Positions 8,203 to 16,349 of a stretch of 64,000 nt of DNA are shown here, in pieces. Both the position numbers and the translations under genes were made by a program. The stretch comes from Algoriphagus algorifonticola (GTDB taxonomy: Bacteria > Bacteroidota > Bacteroidia > Cytophagales > Cyclobacteriaceae): contig NZ_VLOG01000034.1 in NCBI RefSeq assembly GCF_007655305.1, positions 1 through 64,000 on the forward strand, given 5' to 3'. Below the pieces are notes generated by a model. It ran no database searches. It was given only the letters and a program-made list of their open reading frames with translations, and was not told where the DNA came from. Positions within the stretch are counted from its first letter, which is position 1. Every line of letters begins with the position of its first letter.

Positions 8203-10611
8203 ATGAAAGCACTATCTCTATTTACCCTCGTAATTTTTATTTTCTCCTGTAGTTCCGAGGAGAACGTTTCCCTCACTCAGCTTCAGGACAAGGTTGAAGT
8301 CATCCGGGATAAAAATGGGATCAATCACATCTTTGCTCAAAATGAAGCAGATCTATTCTTCATGCAAGGCTATTTAGCGGCCAAAGACCGATTGTTTCAA
8401 TTTGAAATATGGAAAAGGCAGGCCACAGGTTCTCTTGCTGAAATTTTGGGAGAAAGAGAGTTGGAGCGCGATAGAGGAGTTCGCCTTTTTAAATTCAGAG
8501 GAGATAAAGAAACAGAACTCCGGCATTACCATCCCCGCGGAGTGGAGATTGTCGATGCCTTCGTCGCAGGAATCAACGCTTATATTGATGAAGCCAACTC
8601 CAATCCTGAACTTCTCCCAATAGAATTTCAAATGCTGGGAATTCAACCCCAGCCTTGGACTTGGGAAGTTGTGATTTCCAGACATCAGGGATTGTTGGAA
8701 AATGTCAGCGATGAACTCAACATCAGTCGGGTGGTAAGTTTGATTGGTTCAGATGAAGCAAAGAAACTCTATTACTTTCATCCCAATGAACCTAATCTGG
8801 AAATTGACCCCGGAATACCCGAAGAATTGTTGTTTAAGGATATTCTAGCGCCTTATAAGGCATTCAGAACCCGTGTGGAATTTCTGCCAGAGGATATTTC
8901 TCCCGAATATCGAGGAGAGCAAAAGGAAGTAAAAGAAGCTTTAGCTGCTCTTCAGGAGGAACTCAAAACCACTTTGGAAGCAGATGCCTTTGCTCAAGGT
9001 TCCAATAATTGGGTTTTAAGTGGTAAAAAAACAGCAAGTGGCTTCCCCTACATGGCAAATGACCCTCACCGCTTACAGGCAGCCCCATCTTTGAGATATT
9101 GGGTTCACCTAAGTGCTCCAGGATGGAATGTAGTAGGTGGTGGTGAACCTGTAATTCCCGGGGTTTCAATAGGTCATAATGAACATGGAGCTTGGGGTCT
9201 GACAATTTTTTCCACAGACAATGAAGATCTCAGGATATATGACATCAACCCTAAAAATCCGCTTCAGTATAGATTTAAGGGAGAATGGTTAACCATGTCT
9301 CAAATACAGGACACGATTTTGGTGAAAGGTCAATCTCCTCAAATAGTTACTCATCATTACACGATTCATGGCCCGGTCACTTTTATCGATGAGGATTTGA
9401 ATAAAGCGGTAGCAGTTCAATGCGCATGGTTGGAACCCGGTTCGGCTCCCTATTTAGCAAGCCTAAAAATGGATCAATCTCAAAATTGGGATGAGTTTAG
9501 AGACGCCTGTACATACAATAATATTCCTGCAGAGAATATGGTTTGGGCCGATAAGGAAGGAAATATAGGTTGGCAAGCTACAGGAATAGCCCCTGTCCGT
9601 AGAGGGTTCTCCGGTTTAGTGGCTACTATGGGAGATGGCAGATATGAATGGGATGGGTATTTACCTATTGCTGACCGTCCTCATGACTATAATCCAGAGT
9701 CAGGTTTCATCGCCACAGCAAACCAGAATGTGGCCCCTGAAAATTACCCCTTTCCAGAAGCTTTGGGCTTTGAATGGGCTGACAATTTTAGAGGAGAAAG
9801 AATCAAGGAAGTTTTGTCCCAAGACAAAAAATTCACTTTGGTAGAAATAGGAGCTCTGCAAAATGATTATCTCTCCCTTCCTGCGAGACAATTGCTGCCT
9901 TATCTAACAGATCTTTATTTTGAAAATGAAAAAGTCGATTCCTTGCGCAAAGCATTGCTTAGCTGGGACTTTAATTTAAATCCAGAATCAATAGAGGCGG
10001 GAATTTATGTAATGTGGGAAAGAATCTTGAGGAAAAAGGCCTTGGAGCTCGCTGCCCCGGATGAAGTTCGTGACTTAATTGGTAGTATTCCAATGACTCG
10101 CGTGATTCAATGGGTTGAGAATCCTGAAATACTATTTTCAACTCAAGCCAAATCCCAGAGGGATCAGTGGCTCACCAACTCATTCGAGGAAGCGATCGAC
10201 GCATTGGAGAAAAAACTAGGAGCCAATCCTTCCAACTGGCAATATGGCCAAAAGGACTACAAGCACGCCCTGATTCATCATCCTTTAGGAAGAGTGGTAA
10301 ATCAGGAATGGCAATCCAAATTAAATGTCGGCCCTCTTCCCCGTGGAGGCTACAGCTATACACCTGGTGCCAATGCCTATGGAGATAACAATACTTCAGG
10401 AGCATCTTTCAGAATTTTGGTAGATACTGAAAACTGGGAAAGAACCCTAGGAATTAATACCCCAGGACAGTCTGGAGATCCAGAAAGCTCATTTTATAAA
10501 AACTTGTTTTCTATTTGGGCAAAAGATGAATTCGTTAGTGTTCCTTTTATGAAAAAATCTGTTGAAAGTTCTGCTCATTCTAAACGGATTTTCGAACCAA
10601 AAAAAGAGTGA
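8203..10611 (+). CDS. penicillin acylase family (Ntn-hydrolase) lipoprotein
   Basis: An 802-residue exported amidase of the penicillin G/aculeacin/quorum-quenching acylase family (peptidase S45). These are made as a precursor that cleaves itself so that a serine becomes the N-terminal nucleophile. The start at 8203 gives a short lipoprotein signal with lipidated Cys16 (FIFSCSS). Longer in-frame starts would cross the hsp20 terminator. The self-cleavage and nucleophile site is Gly266-Ser267 (AQGSNNWVLSG). Family blocks are clear: FFMQGYLAAKDRLFQ in the alpha chain, and MANDPHRL, PGVSIGHNEHGAWGLT and NTSGASFRILVD in the beta chain. The natural substrate (beta-lactam, acyl-homoserine lactone or other amide) cannot be read from sequence. 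The stop codon is inside the terminator stem. Confidence 0.93.
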   Translation: MKALSLFTLVIFIFSCSSEENVSLTQLQDKVEVIRDKNGINHIFAQNEADLFFMQGYLAAKDRLFQFEIWKRQATGSLAEILGERELERDRGVRLFKFRGDKETELRHYHPRGVEIVDAFVAGINAYIDEANSNPELLPIEFQMLGIQPQPWTWEVVISRHQGLLENVSDELNISRVVSLIGSDEAKKLYYFHPNEPNLEIDPGIPEELLFKDILAPYKAFRTRVEFLPEDISPEYRGEQKEVKEALAALQEELKTTLEADAFAQGSNNWVLSGKKTASGFPYMANDPHRLQAAPSLRYWVHLSAPGWNVVGGGEPVIPGVSIGHNEHGAWGLTIFSTDNEDLRIYDINPKNPLQYRFKGEWLTMSQIQDTILVKGQSPQIVTHHYTIHGPVTFIDEDLNKAVAVQCAWLEPGSAPYLASLKMDQSQNWDEFRDACTYNNIPAENMVWADKEGNIGWQATGIAPVRRGFSGLVATMGDGRYEWDGYLPIADRPHDYNPESGFIATANQNVAPENYPFPEALGFEWADNFRGERIKEVLSQDKKFTLVEIGALQNDYLSLPARQLLPYLTDLYFENEKVDSLRKALLSWDFNLNPESIEAGIYVMWERILRKKALELAAPDEVRDLIGSIPMTRVIQWVENPEILFSTQAKSQRDQWLTNSFEEAIDALEKKLGANPSNWQYGQKDYKHALIHHPLGRVVNQEWQSKLNVGPLPRGGYSYTPGANAYGDNNTSGASFRILVDTENWERTLGINTPGQSGDPESSFYKNLFSIWAKDEFVSVPFMKKSVESSAHSKRIFEPKKE

Positions 10612-10634
10612 TCAATTTGATGATTGATCACTCT
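10605..10634. terminator. bidirectional terminator overlapping the acylase stop codon
   Basis: Perfect 11-bp inverted repeat AGAGTGATCAA (10605-10615) and TTGATCACTCT (10624-10634). It has an A-run on its left, giving a U-run for leftward transcripts. The acylase TGA (10609-10611) is part of the left arm. It separates two convergent genes. Confidence 0.8.
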
Positions 10635-10654
10635 TGAATTCTAAAAAGAAGAAA

Positions 10655-12016
10655 TTAAATCCCTTCCTGCTCTATTAAATAAACTAAAGCTGTCATCGCG
10701 GCAGCACCAAGCTCCAATTCCCGCTGATCCACTACCTCAAATACATCAGCGGCAGTATGATGGTAATTGAAATACCTCTGAGAATCAGGATGCAGACCGA
10801 TTAAAATGGGGCCTTGATCTCTCAAAGGACCTATATCCGCTCCTCCACCTGGCACATCAAACTTCCAGATATTGTAAGGAGTAAATAAGTCCCTCCATGA
10901 AGCCAACTTGGATCGCTGAGCCTCTGTTCCGCTGGATGAGAAACCTAAAGGAATAAACCCTCCCGCATCAGATTCAATGGCAGCTATATGCTTTTCACCT
11001 TTGGCTTTGGCTACTTTAGCGTACTCCTGACCACCTCTCAAACCGTTTTCCTCATTCATCCACATCACAGCCCTGAGAGTCCTCTTTGGCTTCCATCCCA
11101 TTTCTTTGTAAATCCTCAAAACTTCTATGGCTTGCATGCATCCAGCACCATCATCATGAGCTCCTTCTCCAACATCCCAAGAATCCAAATGGCCTCCTAC
11201 AGCAATGATTTCTTCAGGCTTTTCAGAACCCCTGATTTCCCCAATGACATTGTAGGAAAGAACTTCTTCTTTCATCATTGAATTATTCTGAAGGTAGACT
11301 TTCAAATCTTTCTGGCCCTTCAGTAAACTACTCAATAGCTCAGCGTCTTTAGTACTAATAGCCAGAGCTGGGATTTCTGGATAATCTGGATTATATCGTT
11401 GATTTCCAGTGTGCGGAAAATCATCCACTCGATTGGTCAAAGATCTTACCAAAACTGCTACAGCTCCATATTTTGCCGCCTCAGCTGCACCCGAGCCTCT
11501 TTGTCCATTTGCTCCACCATAAGCCTGAAAAGTATTGATTAAAGTGGGATCCATGGGCTGATTGAAAAACACAATTTTCCCTTTTACCTGATCTCCCAAT
11601 TTTCGAAGCCCTTCTATTCCGTAAACCTCCACTACTTCCCCTACCAGACCATTGGGTCCAGTTCCTCTGCTATTTCCCAAAGCCAACACATTCAAATCTA
11701 CAGCCCCTAATTTGGAGGAGTTCAAAACTTTCGCATGCTCTTTTCCACCCCTCACCCAATGAGGAACCATCACGGGCTGCAGGTAAACGGTATCAAACCC
11801 ATACGACTCCATCAATTGCTTGGTATACTCTACGGCTGCAGCAGCTTGAGGTGAACCTGAAATTCTATTCCCTATTTCTTTACAGAGGTACCTTAAATTT
11901 TCATAAGTCTCTCCTTCAGTCAATTCATAGTTGAAGATTTTTTGAATGTTTTCAGAATGATTCTGAGCTTTTAGAATTAGTGGGCAAAGAAAAAGAAGAA
12001 ATAGTATTTTTTTCAT
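10655..12016 (-). CDS. exported M28 family metallopeptidase
   Basis: A 453-residue zinc aminopeptidase/carboxypeptidase-Q-like enzyme. It has a Sec signal peptide (residues 1-18, ending LKAQ). A protease-associated (PA) insert follows at about residues 120-230. The M28 catalytic domain comes after it. Metal ligands are visible: His276 and Asp278 in GGHLDSWD, the bridging Asp in HDDGAG, the catalytic Glu pair in MNEENGL, an Asp in ESDAGGF, and the late His in YFNYHHTAADVF. The family releases N- or C-terminal residues from peptides outside the cytoplasm. It is convergent with the acylase gene and divergent from the PQQ-dehydrogenase fusion, across a ~240-nt gap. Confidence 0.93.
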   Translation of the reverse strand: MKKILFLLFLCPLILKAQNHSENIQKIFNYELTEGETYENLRYLCKEIGNRISGSPQAAAAVEYTKQLMESYGFDTVYLQPVMVPHWVRGGKEHAKVLNSSKLGAVDLNVLALGNSRGTGPNGLVGEVVEVYGIEGLRKLGDQVKGKIVFFNQPMDPTLINTFQAYGGANGQRGSGAAEAAKYGAVAVLVRSLTNRVDDFPHTGNQRYNPDYPEIPALAISTKDAELLSSLLKGQKDLKVYLQNNSMMKEEVLSYNVIGEIRGSEKPEEIIAVGGHLDSWDVGEGAHDDGAGCMQAIEVLRIYKEMGWKPKRTLRAVMWMNEENGLRGGQEYAKVAKAKGEKHIAAIESDAGGFIPLGFSSSGTEAQRSKLASWRDLFTPYNIWKFDVPGGGADIGPLRDQGPILIGLHPDSQRYFNYHHTAADVFEVVDQRELELGAAAMTALVYLIEQEGI

Positions 12017-12259
12017 GGTATATCAATTTTGCCTAAAACTGAAAAATCTAATGCAATTTGAAAAGCTATCCACATAATTCTCCATGAATCTTTCAAATTA
12101 AAATTTGGAAAGCATTACTAACTTCCAATAAATATTTCAAAATACTGATTCTCATCACAGTAATATACCGAATGCACAATTTCTATTTTTTCAAAATGAG
12201 ATAATAGAGATACTTACACTTAAATTGCCCAACAACTCTCAACCTGAATTCAAAACCTT

Positions 12260-15049
12260 ATGAATTTCAATCACATCAAAAACCTGAGTTTATCACTCTT
12301 ATTGATTTCACTTATTTTCTCCTGTGGACCCAAAGAAGATCCCAGCATCAAGCCGGATGACAATCGTTTTACCAAGGTTGTTTTGACGGAAGGCATGGAC
12401 GAGCCTATGGAAATAACATTCCTACCCAGTAATCGAGTCCTTTTTGTTGAAAGAAAAGGTGGGGTCAAAATTTTTGATGAGAACACCAAGGAAGTAACTC
12501 TGGTAGCGACTATACCGGTAAATACAAAATACACCAACAAAGAAGGACGCGTAAGGGAAGCTGAAGAAGGATTAATGGGCGTAATCGCACATCCTGACTA
12601 TGCTCAAAACAATTGGATTTACATGTACTATGCAGATCCAGATGAACCCAAACACGTATTGGCAAGATGGGAGCTGAAAGGAAATGAACTGGTAGAATCC
12701 AGTAAAAAGATTGTTCTCGAAGTCCCAACCCAAAGAGAAGAATGCTGTCATACCGGTGGAGGGATGGTTTTTGATGAAGAAGGAAATCTGTTTCTTACCG
12801 TAGGAAACAATACAGTCAACCCTAGAGAAGGATCTTCCAATTTGGATGAGCGCCCTGGTATGGAGAGCTCCGATGATCAGCGTGCACCTGGAAACACCAA
12901 TGATCTTAGAGGAAAGATTTTGAGAATTCATCCTGAGGACGATGGAAGCTACACTATTCCAGAAGGAAACTTATTTCCTCCGGGAACAGAAAAAACCAGA
13001 CCTGAAATCTATACCATGGGACATAGAAACCCATGGAGACCTACTTTGGATAGTAAAACAGGATACCTCTATTGGGGTGAAGTCGGCCCGGATGCATCAG
13101 TGGATTCCATTTGGGGCCCCAAAGGATATGATGAGTTCAATCTGGCCAAAGGTCCTGGATTTTTTGGTTGGCCCTATTTTATTGGAAATAACTTCCCCTA
13201 CAACCGCCACGATCATGAAGCCGGTACTTATGGTGCTCCCTATGACGTGAATAAACCTGTCAATGAATCAGTGAATAATACTGGATTGAGAGAATTACCA
13301 ACTCCTGTAATTCCTGCCATGATTTACTACCCATATGGCGTTTCAGAAGAATTCCCTATGCTAGGGAGCTCAGGCAGATCTGCCACAGGGGGGCCAGTAT
13401 TTAGAAAGGCTGATTTTGCAAGTAATGCTCCATTTGTATTCCCTGCCTATTATGAAGGAAAGTGGTTGATCGTGGACTTTATGAGAGGCTGGATCATGGC
13501 TGTGACCATGGATGAAAATGGCGATTACCAAAGCATGGAGCGCTTTTTACCGAATGAAAATTTCAGCTCTGCAATCGATATGGACTTTGGTCCGGATGGT
13601 GCATTGTATGTCTTGGAATATGGTAGTGCCTGGTTTAGAGGAAATGCGAATTCCCGTCTTATAAAAATTGAATACAATGCAGGGAATAGAAAACCAAACG
13701 TCACTGCTTCTGCAGACCGTCTCGCTGGCGCTGTTCCTCTGACTGTTAATTTCAGCTCAGAAGGAACCAATGATTATGATGATTACGACTTAAATCAGTT
13801 GGCTTACCAATGGACTATCAGTTCTGAGGGCAAAGTTCTGGAAAGTTTTAACAGACCTAACCCTTCATTTACTTTCGATCAAGCTGGAGTTTATGAAATC
13901 GAATTAGTGGTAACAGACACTAAAGGAGCCCAAAACAGTCAAAAACTGGAGGTTGTGGCAGGAAATGATATTCCGGAAGTGAAAATTTCCATGAATGGCA
14001 TCAACCAATCCTTCTGGTTTGGAGAAAAAGAATTAGACTACCAAGTAAGTGTAAAAGACTTGGAAGATGGAGATACTCAATCAGGAGAAATTAAAGAAGC
14101 CGAAGTGGCCATTACTTTTGATTATGTACCAGAAGGCTTTGATCCAATTGAAATAGCTTCTAAACAAAGTGGTGCTGAAACATTGGCTTCATTGACTATT
14201 GGAAAAAACCTCATTGAAGGAAGCGATTGTAAATCCTGTCATCAATACAAGGAGACTTCCATAGGTCCTAGCTATGAAGCTGTGGCTGCCAAGTATCCTA
14301 ATTCTCCTGAAAACACAAATTATTTGGTAGGTAAAATTATCAATGGTGGAGCTGGAGTATGGGGAGAACATGCCATGAGCGCACATCCGCAATTGAGTGA
14401 GGCAGATGCCAAGAGAATGGTGGATTTCATCCTAAGTATGGATGATGCGCAAGCTACGGTGGCTTCCCTTCCTTTAAATGGAAAAGTACAACCCATGATC
14501 CCTGAGGGCGATAATGGACAAGGAGGATTCTTACTGAGAGCAGCCTATACAGATAAAGGATCTTCCAAAGCACCTCCGTTATCTTCGGTTGACTATGTGG
14601 CTTTGCGAAACCCTTACCTTGACCCTCAATTATCGGTAGAAAGAAAGGGCGTTCAACTATTGACTACGCCAAGAGTAAGCTTCTTGATGGCTGGGGATAA
14701 TTCTTCTTTTGCCTTGGATAATATTGATCTCACAGGTATCACCCAAATCGATCTTCATGTCAGTGTGAGTACCAGAAATGGAGCAGCTGGCGGAATAGTA
14801 GAAGTCAGACTCGGCTCAGCAAACGGAGAACTTCTGGGCACTTCCAATAAAGTTGGAGTCAAAGAAATGGGATTCCGTCCACCGGAAGGAGTTGATCCTA
14901 TCCTTTGGAGAAGGGAAAATGCTAATCGTGCCCAGGTGAGCATTAAACCAACGTCAGGTAAACAAAAGCTTTATTTCGTCTTCAAAAACCCTGAGGTGAA
15001 AGGAGACGAAATTTTGATGGGAATTAATGAAATCCAGTTCATCAAATAA
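12260..15049 (+). CDS. PQQ-dependent sugar dehydrogenase - PKD - cytochrome c - CBM-like fusion lipoprotein
   Basis: A 929-residue lipoprotein (lipobox FSCG, Cys22) built from four parts. About residues 36-470 form a six-bladed glucose/sorbosone dehydrogenase-type propeller (GVIAHPDYAQNNWIYMYYA, MGHRNPWRPTLD). About 475-570 form a PKD domain. About 645-730 form a class I cytochrome c with heme motif C657-K-S-C660-H661 and a likely axial Met in AMSAHP. About 735-929 form a beta-sandwich like a family 6 carbohydrate-binding module. The fusion would oxidise a sugar or polysaccharide end in the periplasm and pass electrons from PQQ to its own heme. Such fusions occur in Bacteroidota. YceI follows 105 nt downstream. 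PQQ must come from elsewhere; no pqq genes are here. Confidence 0.88.
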   Translation: MNFNHIKNLSLSLLLISLIFSCGPKEDPSIKPDDNRFTKVVLTEGMDEPMEITFLPSNRVLFVERKGGVKIFDENTKEVTLVATIPVNTKYTNKEGRVREAEEGLMGVIAHPDYAQNNWIYMYYADPDEPKHVLARWELKGNELVESSKKIVLEVPTQREECCHTGGGMVFDEEGNLFLTVGNNTVNPREGSSNLDERPGMESSDDQRAPGNTNDLRGKILRIHPEDDGSYTIPEGNLFPPGTEKTRPEIYTMGHRNPWRPTLDSKTGYLYWGEVGPDASVDSIWGPKGYDEFNLAKGPGFFGWPYFIGNNFPYNRHDHEAGTYGAPYDVNKPVNESVNNTGLRELPTPVIPAMIYYPYGVSEEFPMLGSSGRSATGGPVFRKADFASNAPFVFPAYYEGKWLIVDFMRGWIMAVTMDENGDYQSMERFLPNENFSSAIDMDFGPDGALYVLEYGSAWFRGNANSRLIKIEYNAGNRKPNVTASADRLAGAVPLTVNFSSEGTNDYDDYDLNQLAYQWTISSEGKVLESFNRPNPSFTFDQAGVYEIELVVTDTKGAQNSQKLEVVAGNDIPEVKISMNGINQSFWFGEKELDYQVSVKDLEDGDTQSGEIKEAEVAITFDYVPEGFDPIEIASKQSGAETLASLTIGKNLIEGSDCKSCHQYKETSIGPSYEAVAAKYPNSPENTNYLVGKIINGGAGVWGEHAMSAHPQLSEADAKRMVDFILSMDDAQATVASLPLNGKVQPMIPEGDNGQGGFLLRAAYTDKGSSKAPPLSSVDYVALRNPYLDPQLSVERKGVQLLTTPRVSFLMAGDNSSFALDNIDLTGITQIDLHVSVSTRNGAAGGIVEVRLGSANGELLGTSNKVGVKEMGFRPPEGVDPILWRRENANRAQVSIKPTSGKQKLYFVFKNPEVKGDEILMGINEIQFIK

Positions 15050-15154
15050 GGCTGCAAGTCCAAAAAAATAAAAAATCAGACAATTTTCTGAATTCATTAA
15101 ACCAACAAGAGAAAAAAGAGTCTAACAAGAATCAAATCCTAAAAACCACAATTC

Positions 15155-15739
15155 ATGAAAAGTATCATTGCCATCATTTTAAGCTTAGCAGTATTTTTCC
15201 CAACAGAAAAAAATACTGCCCCTGCAACTGTCAACAAATCTGAGAGTTCAGTCATGTGGAAAGCTGCCAAGGTAACCGGAGAACATTGGGGCTATGTTCC
15301 GATAGCGGATGCAACCTTAGACTATTCCAACGGAAAAATCACAGGAGGATCCTTTGAAATGGATATGGTCAACTTAACTGTTGAAGACCTTACCGATCCA
15401 AAATCCAAAGGTAATCTGACCAATCACCTAAAATCAGATGATTTTTTCTCAGTGGAGAAGTTCAATACTGCCTCTTTTAAAATCACTGATGCAAAAAGTA
15501 GTAATGGGAAAGATTACGTGATTTCAGGAAATTTGACCATCAAGGGTATCTCACAACCCATCAGTTTCCCTGCGAAAGTCTCTACTTCAGGAAATAAACT
15601 AACAGCTGAAGGCGATATCACTTTTGACAGAACAAAATTTGACATCAAATTCAGATCAGGAAATTACTTTGAAAATCTGGCTGACAAGTTGATTTATGAC
15701 GATGTCAACCTAAAAGTAAAACTAGTAGCTAGTATCTGA
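15155..15739 (+). CDS. YceI family periplasmic lipid-binding-like protein
   Basis: A 194-residue exported protein with a short signal peptide (residues 1-16, FFPTEKN) and the YceI lipocalin-like barrel. The family pattern is SVMWKAAKVTGEHWGYV near the N-terminus, DMVNLTVEDLTD, LKSDDFFSVEKFNTASFKI in the middle, and SGNLTIKGISQPISFP, ending with DFDIK/RSGNYF-type strands. YceI proteins bind polyprenoids or amphiphiles in the periplasm and are often near cytochrome or respiratory genes. Here it follows a cytochrome c fusion, which fits that context. A terminator follows directly. Confidence 0.92.
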   Translation: MKSIIAIILSLAVFFPTEKNTAPATVNKSESSVMWKAAKVTGEHWGYVPIADATLDYSNGKITGGSFEMDMVNLTVEDLTDPKSKGNLTNHLKSDDFFSVEKFNTASFKITDAKSSNGKDYVISGNLTIKGISQPISFPAKVSTSGNKLTAEGDITFDRTKFDIKFRSGNYFENLADKLIYDDVNLKVKLVASI

Positions 15740-15761
15740 TTACCACAATTGAATTAAAGCA

Positions 15762-15790
15762 AAAGGCCTGAGTTTTCTCGGGCCTTTTTT
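15762..15790 (+). terminator. Rho-independent terminator after the YceI gene
   Basis: Stem AAGGCCTGAG, loop of four, stem CTCGGGCCTT, followed by a run of T (15785-15790). One G-T wobble in the stem. Confidence 0.85.
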
Positions 15791-15880
15791 CGTTGAACCT
15801 GAATCAACATGCGCTTCGAAGACAAATAGAATCCCTGCCAAATTTTTGCTTAAATTGATACAAACAATAATCCCTGCATC

Positions 15881-16345
15881 ATGAAAAACTTACTCTTTAC
15901 TTTCGCCTTATTACTTCCTATTCTTTCATTTTCACAAAATCAAACCAAACCCTTCCTTAGCTTGGAAGATGCATTGAAAATCACAGAAGCCGCCCAGGCA
16001 AAAGCCCAAATTGAAGGTTGGAATGTAGTGATAGTCATATTAGATGATGGAGGCAACTTGATTTCTCTGAGGCGTATGGATGGGGTGCAAGTCGGCAGTA
16101 TTGAAGTTGCTCAGGCGAAAGCCAAAAGCGCCGTGTATTTCAAGCGCCCAACCAAGGTTTTTGAAGACTTGATGAAGGCAGAGGGCGGAAGCAGAATAGC
16201 TACCTTACCCAATGCAGTGGGCATTGAAGGAGGATTACCAATTTTTAAAGATGGCTTTTGCATAGGCTCCATAGGAATATCAGGAGTCACCTCTGCCCAA
16301 GATGGCATCATCGCAGCAGCCGGATTAGCTTCTATTGGGCAATAG
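15881..16345 (+). CDS. exported GlcG/HbpS family heme-binding-like protein
   Basis: A 154-residue protein with signal peptide (residues 1-18, ending LSFSQ) and a full GlcG/HbpS (DUF336) domain. Features include LEDALKITEAAQAKAQ, VVIVILDDGGNLISLRRMDG, AKAKSAVYFKRPT and the glycine-rich IEGGLPIFKDGFCIGSIGIS. Members bind heme or act as accessory proteins for oxidases; the actual ligand is unknown. It is a single gene, convergent with the large outer-membrane barrel gene, with only 4 nt between stop codons. Confidence 0.9.
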   Translation: MKNLLFTFALLLPILSFSQNQTKPFLSLEDALKITEAAQAKAQIEGWNVVIVILDDGGNLISLRRMDGVQVGSIEVAQAKAKSAVYFKRPTKVFEDLMKAEGGSRIATLPNAVGIEGGLPIFKDGFCIGSIGISGVTSAQDGIIAAAGLASIGQ

Positions 16346-16349
16346 CTAT

